Made by a program: the position numbers and the translations under genes. A stretch of DNA of 64,000 nt from Diprion similis (lineage: Eukaryota > Arthropoda > Insecta > Hymenoptera > Diprionidae), in assembly GCF_021155765.1 (NCBI RefSeq), contig NC_060112.1:15376001-15440000 (forward strand), given 5' to 3'. The notes under the pieces were generated by a model that saw nothing but the letters and a program-made list of their open reading frames with translations, was not told where the DNA came from and made no database searches. Below, one piece after another: positions 37,541 to 50,479 of this stretch (within the stretch, counting starts at the first letter, position 1; every line of letters begins with the position of its first letter).

Positions 37541-38787
37541 AAAAAAATTGGAATAGAAAATAAAAAGCCAAAGGTGAAAAAGAAGAGAAAACAATTCTAA
37601 AGAAGAGCAACGCGATGGCTTGTGCCCAGCAGAAGCGAATGACGGAATCAGAAATACACGAGTAAGCCGATCGGGAGCGGAGAGAAATAAGATTGGGCGC
37701 AAAAAGCGAAACACTTCGTACGCGTCCCTCCTTAAATAAGTTGCTGGCCTTTTTACTGCGTTCCTCTCGCCAAAAACAAATCCATTCACCGACTCTGAAT
37801 TGGGGTGGATTCGCCCGGATTCTGGATAAGCTTGGTAGAGAATCGCGCCCAGCATTATCCAAGACCCATAATGCACCTCGAGACAACAAAGATTGCGCTA
37901 AGACACCAACCAGCGAAGTGTGCGAGAGCCAGAATTGTCGAACAAAGGGGTTCGAGGTCCAACGCGAGTTTATTTTTATCCCTCGGGTTGGGAGGCTGGG
38001 ATGAGGCTCTTGGGACAAATTGGCAAACGTATATGACATTAAGACTAATAAATACAATAAACTCTTTAAAGTATCTGCAACTTTCTTTATTGCCAACGTG
38101 TAGCCTCGTTTCTCGGTACTCGCGTGATTTACCGACGTAGTTTTCCGGTGCTGCCACGATCTTCTCTCCGACGGAGCGATGCTCGAATGAGAAAAAATAA
38201 AGACACCAAAAGACGAAAAAAAAGGTGAGCAAAAACGCGGCACGGTCTCGCACACTCTTCCGTTACATATTCCTATGAAACAATTTTTACTCACGTGGTG
38301 TTCCTTTGGTATTCAACGAGGGTGAAAAATAGTCGTAACGTTGCTTGTAAAAGTTTTAAAAAAAACTTCGTCGTTGAAAAAAAACCGAGACGAAGTGTGA
38401 ATACTTTTTTATTTCGTCGCGCCCTCGTATCTACCGAAGATATGAGTCGACCGATGAGATGAGCATGACTTTCGGAAGTTGTAATGCGAAATGATGATGC
38501 TCCGGTTTATTTGACATCCAGTTCCGTCATCGCTGCTAAAAATTATCAAAATAATGCCAAAACCTGAGAGCTTAGCATGGGTCGTTTAATATTCCTTGGG
38601 CGGAAAATTTGTTTCGCCGGTGAGACTAACTACCGTTGTGTCGAAGTCAAATAAAGCCATTATTCCGTCGAGAAATCTCGTTCCTGGTGAATCTTGCAAA
38701 AATTAACTTTGAAATTTATCGTAGCAACTGTAACACCATTACCTCAGCTTCTCATTGCTCTCTTTACACCCTTCTCTCTTGCACTCC

Positions 38788-38801
38788 CTCTCTCTCTCTC
38801 T
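38788..38801 (+). repeat. (CT)7 microsatellite
   Basis: Seven CT units inside a broader pyrimidine-rich stretch (about 38,756-38,806). Confidence 0.8.
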
Positions 38802-41800
38802 ATCTCGGAACGCCACAATTCTCTCAGCTTCATTTCGGCCGCGGCCTCTGTATTATTTTATGAATATTTTGAAATAAATTCGCTTCTGTGGAAACCTGTG
38901 AGCTATAATATTTTTCAAATTATTTTCTACACCCCGCTTGAGTAACTTATAATTATTTCGCTCAACTAGCAATACAACAGCCTTGCTAATTTGGAAATAT
39001 ACACACATACCTTCTTAATTGTATTGTCATGTGACAAGTTATGTCATCACCTTAATGATTGGTTCAACGGTCAGACCTTTGAAATAAATTAACCAACCGT
39101 CAAGTGGAGATAATTATCATTTGTTTGATAATTGGCATAATCATCTGCAGACAGGGTTGGATAAAGATTTCATCAACGATGCGGCCTTTAACTTAAGTTA
39201 CCTCCATCAAGGATCTACAAAAGATAAGTTGAAAATTGTTTTCTCACCCTGTTAAATCTGCTCAGACTATAAAGTCGGAAGGATTTAAGTTGAAAAATTC
39301 TTGGTAGGAAAAGTTCGTTCGGGTGCCAGAATACGAAGGCGAAAAGGATCAGTTGAGCTAGCTGTTCTGCTCAGTTGGTCACTAGATGAGAATTTAATCT
39401 ATTGAAAAACTGACGCCTCTTCATGCCCGATTATTACCCGTTCTCTTCATTGTAATCCGAATTCAAGCAATTAGCATCGAATAACTTTCTGCTCGCACCT
39501 ATTCGAAATAAAATCTTCAACCTGTGTTCAGCGTCCTATTTCCCGCGAAGTTTCTTGATAACTATAACTGTAACTTTGAAACAAGTGAAACAAAATAACG
39601 TTACGAAACCGACAATGTGGCGGGCTTTATACGAGCCATTTTATCATACCGTCAATGGGATAATGTCCCGGTAGTAAAAAGACCGCACATCACAGCCTCT
39701 GGTTACACACTTTATTCATTGAAATTAATCGTTCCCCAGTTGCAGGGGTATTGTCGGAATAGAAAACACACTAGCAACTTACAACGGGGCTTAGATTAGA
39801 AGTAGAGAAAAGCTCGGATCACCGCCGTTTTTATCGAGGGCTGGTTCGCACCCCCTGCGGCGAACTCTGACCCAGGGGTAAACGGCAGAGACGCAACGGA
39901 CAGATGGTCACCAACTAGGAACCTGAGCGTGTATCCATTCGACGAAATGTCTACTATTCTCGTTTTCACGAGCTTATAGTTAGCTTCCATACGCAGCGGG
40001 AACCCTCGACAAAGGCTAGAATTCTGACTACGGCTCAACCGATCGGTGATTCTCTAAAGTGAATTTCGAAAGCTGAATTCTCAGTTTAATAGGATCATGA
40101 CCGAAGTTCAGACGTCAGTTTTTCACATAAGTTTCCAACTCATAGACCTACGCTCCTCTGCACGAAACGTTCGGATCTGCGGAATTTCCTCCCCGCGATG
40201 AGTTTTAAAAATCGTTTCTTCGTTCCGAAGGATTCGTCTCGAGGTATTCAGGCATACATGGCGATAAAACTCCGCGTAAGGAGAAATGACTGTAAAGAAA
40301 AGCACTCGTATTTGAAACGTTTCCCTTCCATTGTATTCAATCATTTTAAACAGGCCCAGAAAATCCCCTACAGGTAAATTTGAACGAGGGAGGACAATTT
40401 CCGATAGAGAAATAGAAGACGTTACCGTTATACAACCATTGGGAGTAATAAAAGTGGCGAACGTGCAATAGGGACTCATACTTCGACGTTAGAGAGGACC
40501 GAAAGAGCGAGGAAGTCGGAGAGGGCGAAGGACGGTGAAAAAAATATGGGGGGGAATAACGTTAATATGAAACACGCGTGCCTGAACAGAAATAAAAGTT
40601 TGTTCATAACGCTCTCGCGGGTTTGGCCTGCGTTCAGACGTGCCGCTGAAGTCTGCAGGTCGTGGTAAAAAGGTTTTATCCGCCGTTGTGGTCACGGGAA
40701 ACTCTATTTTATAAAAACCTTTTCTGGATGCGATACAATTTCTAATAATTATTAAAGTTTTGGTCGACATCAATTACGGCGACTTTGCAACCGCATTATG
40801 TGCTACATACAGGTATCTAGATGCAACTTGTAACTGGTTTAATACCGCTACTCGATTTATACGCACGTACTTCGCGACGAAGGAGTATATAACAATAACT
40901 CGTCTCGACGACGGAGCTCAAGTTTAAAGCCGCAAGAAGGGATGCGTCAACTTCCATCTTGTGGATCATATCACGACCCTGGCATGTATATAGCTGGACC
41001 AAGATCGGACGTGTCTACGGATCCGTGAAATATGACGCACGATCGCTCGACAGAGTCCCTGCTGGGCGCTTATCGCCTCCTGAAGTAATAGGACCGTTTA
41101 TTTAGATAATGGCGATTTATGAAGCAGCGTGTCGAGATTATCTCATCCAAGTAACAAGCGATGCCAGCGTTCAACGGAGACCTTTATAAGCTACTGGAAC
41201 CTTCTTCACACTGCGGGAGAAAAGCCAAACTACTCGTCGATCACTTTCAACGCACTTCCTAAATCTTGACTCTCAAATGCGCACCTGCTGTGCTTAGATC
41301 ATTAAAACCTCGACCAGGCTTCGAAAGCCTGTTTGGCAGGGCAACGTTGGATCTAGGTGTGCAGGATAAGCGGGAAGGAAGTTGGTGGGTGGAAAAATAA
41401 CTTCACTGTTACTGCCGAAATCAGCGATCATTCACGGATTTTATCTCATGTATACTATTCTGCAGAACTGTAACAGCTGATTTACGCAATTTATGATATA
41501 AATTATCACCCGAAGAGAGAATTATTGGTGCACGATTTAAAACACAAATCAACGTGCAGATAAAGGTGCGTTCACGAATCGTTTGTCAAGTTATCAGCGA
41601 GGGATGCCCCTCGTTCATAATTGAGCTGGCTGTGGCCGGTGGTCCTGACCCCACAGGTGAAAGCATTTAATCGCGGTTTTTGATCGAAGTAATTGACACT
41701 GCTACAGGACCGCGAGATTCCCGGGTGCTTGCTAACCGGATGATCTGCGGCTTGGTCCAGCCGTGGCAAAAATGCATGAGCGATGGCCGATGGACTGATG

Positions 41801-42389
41801 AATTCCGTTTCTTGCTAGATTTTTTCTCATCAAGATCCCGGACCTAACGCAATTCATCCGCCCCGATGAACGAACATTTCTCACGTGAATTACAACAGAG
41901 ATTGAGGCCACCTTCTTCGTCGAGCAGGAGGTATGATGAAAACAACAAAGAAAAAGGGAAAATCGCTGGCAACGCAGGGTTTTAAAATAAATTTTTTTTC
42001 TTGTCTGGTACAACATTCATGGAGTTGGGCAGTTTGTTGCTTCCATTATACATTCAACCTTTAAACAAATGATTAGGATACTTGTATTCCGGTCTCTGAA
42101 TCAAGGAAATTTAAACTGGCGTGACTTTATGAGAATAGACGAAAAGCTGGATTGTTGAATTGGTATCGCATCAGGCGTTGCTTACACCCCAAACCGGTTT
42201 ATATCGAAATTCGAACATGCCGCCACAATGCCGCCTGCACGGAACGCGGGATAGGTTGCATCAGAGCGAATGATCAGTGTTTGTTGCCACGACAGTCGGT
42301 GGATCCTGCGAAGGCCTCACGACTGCTTTGATCGTGTAACCAGACTAGAAATGCCAATTAAGCAAATATTATCGGAGCTGGTACCCGCA

Positions 42390-42560
42390 TGCAGCACACC
42401 GGGATCGCGGCCTCGAACGTGCGGCCAGAGGACCGCATGCGGCAGCAAGAACCGAGTGTGTGTATCGGTCCGAATGCTAACGCGTACGTTCGGACGGACG
42501 GCGCCAGTTACAGATGTGCAGTCAGTTCCCCGTGAAATCCGCATTATGGGGAAATACGGG
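42390..42560. other. CpG-rich patch with small inverted repeats
   Basis: CpG dinucleotides are dense here, and GTCCGAA is repeated inverted as TTCGGAC within about 30 bases (near 42,470-42,497). No gene is recognised alongside. It may be a regulatory island. Confidence 0.3.
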
Positions 42561-44671
42561 CCGCACGCAGACTGCCACCTAAATCAAACGCGTCCCGCCC
42601 TTTCCTCCCACAGGAACCCCTCCTGATCGCACCCACAGCATCCACTTATTGATTTTTACAGAGTGTCATGCCTCATCTCCGGCTTAGTTTCTTCATTGGA
42701 TATTTTCACGCTCCGCAGACCGTCGATGGTAGAAACTTTTCACTCACGTCCACTTCCGGGTTCTCGAATTGCTTATGGAGCAGGTATACCTTGATCTGTA
42801 CAATCAGCGATGCATTCCTGTAGTAACACGTGTCCTGTAGTAAAATTTCCACCGATATTAGGAACTTTTTAGCAATCTTTCTCGTCGCTTCTTCCCGTAG
42901 ATTCGGAATCATACTCAAGGATAATCGAAAAACTTTCATAGTCTGAACTCAATGTCATCCGCCTTACACGTCCCAGTTGTTCTCATCGGTGTTTTCCATT
43001 CGATGATATTCTCACGAGTAAATTCTACTGTTTTTGCAGATTTCATTATTACTCTACTTCATCAGTGTCTGCGGGGAGCGCTCTGCTTCCTAGGTCGGGT
43101 AGAAAGTGGAAAGTTTTCAAGATGAGACTGATGGGTACAATATAATACGCACCGAGAGCTGTGCAGCATTTCCCGAAGCGAAAGTGAAACGTAAATCACT
43201 CTTCCAACACTCACCGTGTATCCGTCATGTATATCTGAGTAATTGTACAAACAAAGACGAAACGGAAATACTCCGCGGAACAATTCCTGCCGCAAGGATA
43301 AATGTGTGGAACTGATTATTGGCTTTTAGTATTTAGCAGTGGCCGTATCCCGAGAGTCAGTCAAATTCGCAGGTTGAACAAATCATTCACGGAACTTGTC
43401 AACATTCGCATAATTTCACAACTGAAGCAGATATTTCAGCTAAATTGTTCACAGCGCGTCATAATGTTTTGAATAAATAACAAGCATGGATGAATTCATC
43501 TACATGACGGAGAATTTTTGGATCGTGGAAAAAAAAGAGCAATGTAAAACAGATTTTATTCATTTCGGAACGAAATTCCAGAGCTCCAAGTATTTTTTTT
43601 CCCTTCCACTCCTCTCTTCCCTCGTTCGGAAACGCGGATTGCTGAGGCCATCGCTACTATATGGTCGAGTCAGAACGAACTGACACCGCGAAACGTCCAT
43701 ATGGAATCCATCTGCAGACAGTTGGACACAATTACGTCTAGTAATTGGGGACAGTCAACCATATGGTCAGAGTGTTCCTCCCGTTCTGCACATCCAGGAA
43801 CAGTTCCCGACCACGGCAAGCAATCTGCCTGAAGAGGCACAGGAGCGTTAAACGCGTGGTGCGAATATTCCCGGTTCGACGGAATCGCTTCCTTCCTTTT
43901 CAATGGTCGGATTTAATTAAATTGATGGTACCTCTCTGTGCGTTTCCGTTTTTATCCAATCTTTTGTTGTTGCTCTCTTGTATTTTTTTCTTTACAAAAT
44001 TGTAGTTTTGAAATTGGAAGGTGAAACACGTTTTTTTTTTTTTATCACTCTATATGGATCAGATCGCCGATGCGATGTGGTTAATTAATTTACCCATTTT
44101 TTTTTATTAAATAAATTTTTATTCAAGTTGAACTTTTATTTGCATCACCACGATTTGGCCTACATATTAAGTACACGTTTTCATCCGTGGGGAGCTTTGA
44201 GTGCGGCTTCGGTGAACCATTCATTCATGCAGTTTCTGTCGCTCGAATATCTTGTTTACGGAAATTTTTTTAAAACCATTTTATTCACCGTTATTCCCCT
44301 TCTCTTTTTTACATTTTCACTCTTCCTCCTGCCTGTACCGATCGAGTGAAAACCTGACTCAACTCACGCGTTATACACTTTTTCGTCACTTAGCTATTCT
44401 GCCGGAATAACCGATCAGAGTTCGAATTCTACCCGCGGAGCCTTCGCCATAACAGGTTTAGGACGGGGTCGTGATATGAGAATGCGGCAACCGGTGATGG
44501 ATGGCTCTGCTATAGGTTACGCGTCGCTTGTACGGCGGTATGCCGCCCCGCCTTTCGCCCTCCACCCCCATTCGGTTATAGAGGATGGCTGGTTTTGTGG
44601 GGTCGTTTAGTTCTCGCTATACTGCAGCAGCATGGGGGATTCACCGTAGTCAGCGCAAACTTGACCTAAAC

Positions 44672-44693
44672 TATAAATAGAGCCCTATAAAAG
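44672..44693 (+). promoter_or_regulatory. Tandem TATA-box motifs
   Basis: TATAAATA (44,672-44,679) and TATAAAAG (44,686-44,693) lie in tandem. A CCAGTG about 30 bases beyond the first resembles an initiator. No reading frame or RNA gene is recognised downstream, so a promoter is possible but unsupported. Confidence 0.25.
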
Positions 44694-45710
44694 TTCGGCG
44701 CCAGTGTATTTCGGGTCCCTTTCCTCCTTATACACATGATCTATATCTACGTCCATATTTATATACGAGGCATTCCAGGATTTGCGAGAATTACGGCATA
44801 AAACGTGCAGATATTAAAAAATCATAAATAGTAAAAATTTACTAGAAAAAAAAAGAAAAAATTCAGGGTACTATTTACAAATTGGGATACTTGCATAATG
44901 GTTTTTGAACAAAATAAAAAATGATGGGGTCCACGGTGTATGACCAATACGTGTAGATGTACGTCTATTCCGTCAACGGACATCCAGACGCCTTTGAAAA
45001 GCCGCGCTCGGTGTCCCTGCGGCCTCAATAAAGCCATGCCGGGATATTCACCCTCTATTTACATCAGTGTCCACCGCTACGGTTTTATAGCTTGTAAGAT
45101 ATATCATAAGATCTCTGAAAATCAGAAAAGAACCGAACTTAAGTATACATTGCGTAAGTCAACCTTACTCACTCAATAAATACCTTTTTTAAAATATTTG
45201 GGTCTTGACAGTTAATTAAATAATTTTGATATCGAAATATTGAAAATTCAGTGAGTTATGATTTTTTTAATAGAATGGTCTATTTTCCAGTATTTTGTTT
45301 TATTATACATTTTTTTCAAGGAAAACGCGATTCAAATAGTCAAGTGTCTTAAGAGTACACCGTCTACGAATAGATGCAAGTTGTGCAAATATAATGTACA
45401 TAACGTTCGATGAATCATCCGTCTTCGATTTTGAATTCGCGAAAACGTGAAGAGCCTGTGCTGCGGCTGTGAGAAAGGAATCTCGATTTCTACGTATAGA
45501 CTCTATATACACCGGGTTTCGACCAGAATCCAAGGGTTTGTTTATGTCGTATGTGGGTGGAAACAGAAAGCCGGGGAGGCGCATTGGGAGAAAGGAGAGA
45601 GGGCAACGGGGCAGGGGAGTGGGGGGTGTGGATATAGGGTGCCGGAGTTATGAGACAGATATGGGAAGTAAATTATCGAGAGATAACAGAAGAATATGAC
45701 TTATATCATG

Positions 45711-45746
45711 GAAGAGATAGAGAGAGAGAGATAGAAAGAGAGAGAA
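45711..45746 (+). repeat. Imperfect (GA)n purine tract
   Basis: GA repeats interrupted by AT and AAA, purine-rich throughout apart from single T interruptions. Confidence 0.8.
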
Positions 45747-48700
45747 AACCTCGGCTGTCGGAGTATTTTCTCCGCGCGTTTCCCTCATTCTCGTATTCCT
45801 GGTCCACGCGTCGAATATGTTATCCTAAGCGCTCGTACGGGGATCCTAGACCTCCAATTTTCTCTGCCCAGCCGGCTCGAGGCCCATCCTAAACTGAGAG
45901 ATAAAATACACACGGTCACTTTTTCCGCAGCGAATATATACCGGGTTTCTTTTATCTGATGACATGAGCGTGAAAAACTACGCGCTGCAGGTTTATTCCG
46001 AAGGAGAACTACAGCGATCATCGCCTCTATCTGAATATAATTCGATTCGTGGGACTCTTTCCAAACCATCTTATGCAGAGCGACTGATCCCCAACAATTA
46101 CGCCATACTTAATTAAGAGAAGCGCTTATTCGCCGCTAAGCACCGCACCGCTGAAAGTGGATTAGGATTAATCCGGGTGACCGAAACACGTTATTTATAC
46201 CAATGCAGTTCCAGTTTCAGTATGTCGATGATTATGACCAGATTGGTAACTCCTAAGATCGGTGCTCCTCCAAAGGTACTAATTGACCGATTCGCTTATA
46301 TTATTACAGTTTGTGAAAATTTGTGATATCGTTAAAAAGCTGCCCGTATAATCGGTGCTAAGTGTATAAACATCCTGTCCTGCTACACGATTACACAAAA
46401 TATCCTTGAATGTTACATCAAACGGATTTGGTTATTGCAAAAAGAATAAAATCGGATGCATGAAACAATAAATATGTAGTAATTGAACTAACTCAAATCA
46501 AAATCATAATCAATTTCGGTAGTCAACGATATAATCAGATTATTTTCGTTATCAATCTAGATCACGTCAACATCACACCATACGTTTTATGGAATCGCAG
46601 TACGGAATCAGTCTGAAGTTTAACGTTATTGTAACGATGCATCCTTGCATATAAAACTGATTAAATAATAATTGAAATATGAAATAACAGGGTGACGTAA
46701 CCTGCCAAGTAATCCCACAACCTCTATGCACGTCACTGGTATTAATGAGCGCCCTGACTGCAGATTGACAAATACAATCAATTCTGGAAAAAATTGTATA
46801 GTCAGCAATAACCATCGAGTAACTCACAAAAGGGGCAGGTCCCGAAGTAATTATTGTGGCAGCTGCAGAGGCAGAATTTTACCAAATCTACGGTTATCTC
46901 TGATGACCGCTGACGCACCGGTAGAATCAGTGTAAAATATTGTCGAGATCGTCCCGCATATCCTAACGCAATCCCTTGGTTATTAGCTTTCATAAACTCT
47001 CGGGGGTAATCTGCATGTCAAGGTGGACCAGTTTCATCCGTGACGCAGCCTCCGGGACGGTCGGCTTTTCAGGCCTATATATTGAGCAAGGCTTTGAAAC
47101 ACACACGTCCACCAACTTTGGCGGTATTGCGGACTTTGTAGATGTGCCGGCATTGCTGAGAACCAGATTCCCTGTATTGTTCGTTTAAACGTCGTAACCG
47201 CTGAACACAATGAATTCTGAGCCTCTGTCCATGTCACAGCTTCTGTGGGGATATTATTTTCTTCATATTTTTCCCCAGCCTACCGCAGATTCGATTCTCG
47301 CCTATCCATAAATTAAATCATTATGCACGCGTTGTAGCTGGAAGAATATTTTAATTTTTAACGATCAAAGAGCCTGTAATTCGGAAGTATGGCATTTCTG
47401 GAATAACGACTACGCGAAATATTGTTGTTATAACATACCGTCGAGCTTTGACAGCCGCTGAAGATCCGGACGTGAAATAAAATATTAAATTTCGTGCATA
47501 CTACCCGGAAATCTATCGTACGCGTTTATACTTTAGACTATGATTGGGATTTTGGTCCAAGCACAAAGTCAGAACCCATTAGCACGATGAGCGGTTGGAA
47601 ATTAGGGAGATGTGGAATTTCATAACGTTTAACATTCCGTTTCAAAACGAGCAACGTACTTCAACCAGCCAGTATGTGCTTTTAAGATAGAAAATATTCG
47701 TGTCCCTTTATTTTCAGCCCAACCACGGCTTTGATGTTTCAAAAAAACCTACGAGTCCGTTACGTGAAATGATATTGAGCTACCATTTTCAGCCGGTATA
47801 TCGTCTCTGGTGACACAAAATTGAAGAGTATGGTGACCACTGCCATTACACAATGAAAAGTAGAGACTAACGACAATTTAATCTTTGTGGTTATAGGAAG
47901 TAAAGAATTATTGGCGCATATTTAGCTTGAATCGTTGATATGAGCATTGAAACATCAATACGCCACTGCTTGATCGATTAGACATTTCGTCGACTTTCTG
48001 CACTATGATTAGTCATTAACGCTCCTCTATACCTTTCATCATTTCCTCAGTTTCAGGTGCTGCAATAACGATATTGATTCGCTATTGAATTATCGTTGAA
48101 CACAAACTGTATAACAATTCGCTTTGAAATTTCCCCATTCAATTTCTCGATCGATTGCCAATGAAAATTGATGATAACTATCGGACGTCATTTATCCCGA
48201 TTAATGATTTGTCGAGCAACTCTCTCTGATGAGAGGAGTACACGAGATAACGTGAATTCTACACGAGATAATGCGCGGATAAAAATCGTTTGCCGGTCAC
48301 TCGCAAGACTCCCACGCTTGCTCGGCTTCCCAATTAAGGACATGTGCCAAAAATATCATATTTCCCACCGTCGCGTCGCCACTGTAGCGTCAAATATTTT
48401 CAAAGTCAGTTCGAAGGGTGGTTGGGTTAGCAGGCGGGTAGCAGGTGTTGGACGTACGCTCAAGATTTTGTTACTTGATACACGAGGTTTTCTTCGCTTC
48501 CTTTGGCTCCCTCGACCTCCGGGCATTCATTGAAAATTGTACCCAACTCGGTGGGAGCTGTTTCGAACGGCTCCGGGCCATTTGTGTTCCAAAAGCCTTG
48601 AACTAAGTGAAAAAGATCGGTCCTGGCGTTGGCAACCCAGTCCGGCGGTTGGCCAAAGGCACAATTTTCATTTGCATTAGTTACCTCTCCGGCGTAGAGA

Positions 48701-50461
48701 AGGAGAAGGTTATCTTATTGTTATGCGTGGTCGAGAATTGTCGCGAGGACAGGGAGGGTCGAGGGGTGCCTTACGGCGGCCAGGGTCGTGCTGTAATTTG
48801 AAAAGTGTAACCGCTGCGGAGAATGGCAAATTGGAGGGTACAAATGACAAAATACCGGAAGGGACCTGAAAATTCTGCGAGTAAATTCTTAGCCTGTGGT
48901 GATGTGGTTTTGAAAACGTTCACACTCAAATTAACTACAGAGAGCCGGAGGGGCGGAATTTGCGAATAAGAAATTTGGCAACGTGAGGACAAGTAATACA
49001 TCTCCCAAAGAGAGGTACATGGATACCCAGATATAATTTCACCCTAAATAGGTCCGTAAATTACGAAGTGATGAATGATGGAAACATAATTGTAGCTTAA
49101 ATGTGATTTGAAAAAAATTGTGGCAGCCATTGTTATGGAACCACGAAAATTCCATTTGTCGTGTGAATGCGGTGAGCCTTGAATGGAAATATTTGTCAAT
49201 GAATTGCTTTTGTTACGGACTGTGCCATATTATGGATTTATTTCTATTGAACGCAGTTTCGGCGACCAATGCATAAATCCAAGTAATAGAATTGGCGAGC
49301 CAGGAGAAATGGAAACATACTCGTAATGCATTCCGAAGAAACCGTGTCACAGGATATAGCGATGAAAAATTCCCGTACCAGCTTCTCTCGTAAGATTAAT
49401 TTTTCTCCGTTATATTCGGAGTTCATGTGATTTTAATTCCAAAATTTAACACGGAGTTGCAAAGAAACAATGATTACCTGGTACGTCAGTAATTTCTTGA
49501 CCTATTTATTACGCAAGAGTATTGAAGATAGGTGAATTTGCTTTTCCAATCTGACGTAAAAAGCTTTGAATAATTTGACCGTGAAAAAATAATCTATTAA
49601 TATACACTACGACATTCCGATATCAAGTAAGAGTAAGAATATACCTACATGTCTCTTGTTATTCGAATATTTTATCGATTGAAAAGTTCTTACGCTGATT
49701 CTTAATGAGGTGGATATCGAGTATAAATGAGGTACAATCAGCTGGCACTGACCAGAATACACGGCTGATATTTTTTCAACCAGTAATCAATAAGAAGCTC
49801 CTTCATGCGTGGCAAGTTTTTAAGAACTTTTGTTGTATAAGAGTCTTAAGCTGCAGGCCAACGAACTTGACCACCCAAATGGACGAAGTAAGCAATTTGA
49901 CTGGGACGATTTCTCTTAATCTCGGCACTCTTAATGTCCGTTGTCTGTATAGCCGTACAGCAGCCGAGAAGGTATTCAATATGCTTGTGACACGGTAGCC
50001 TTTTTTGTGCCCGACGGTGAATGCTTGAAAATTGAATAGCCAAGCGGCGGCGGTAGCTTTTACCGAACGAACTTTAGTCGCGGTGGGTAGTTAGTCGTCC
50101 AGCCTCCGGAATCTAGATTCCCTGATGTGTGCCTAGACTGGTCCATCCCGGGTTTTCAACCGGCACATGGATGGGCTACCAAGAGCTATAAGGTCGGCTC
50201 TTCTTCCGCGTGCATGGCGCGTGGCTACGTGACATACGTGCGTCCTGGTCCTAATGACGCCAGGTACATACCTATCGGCTTGCGTGACTTTGGTTTTGGG
50301 CAGCTACGTGAGCTATTCACGCTGTCGGCGCTTATCGTTCGTCCGTTACGTGCGGAAAGGCCTGTCAGTCCATCGAGCCCATGTGAGCAAGGCCCACCTT
50401 ATCGCAGGCAAGCGAGGCGTGCGGACTGTAATCGCTGCGAATCGAATTTGTTTAAAGTCAC

Positions 50462-50479
50462 GGGGGGGGGGGGGGGGGG
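50462..50479 (+). repeat. Poly-G homopolymer, 18 bp
   Basis: An uninterrupted run of 18 G at the edge of a moderately CpG-rich block (about 50,120-50,450). Confidence 0.9.

Noticed and set aside
37416..38294. 292-codon minus-strand open frame
   Set aside because: It opens at a GTG, not an ATG. It translates a (GA)n microsatellite into Ser-Leu repeats, overlaps other long frames on the same strand, and has no recognisable domain.
39152..39251. Possible 100-bp hAT-type MITE with CAGGGT...ACCCTG ends
   Set aside because: The ends agree at only about 14 of 19 positions and there is no 8-bp target-site duplication.
49911..49996. Frame segment GTLNVRCL resembling the start of a LINE endonuclease
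   Set aside because: The similarity covers a few residues, the frame stops shortly after, and no downstream endonuclease or reverse transcriptase motif appears.
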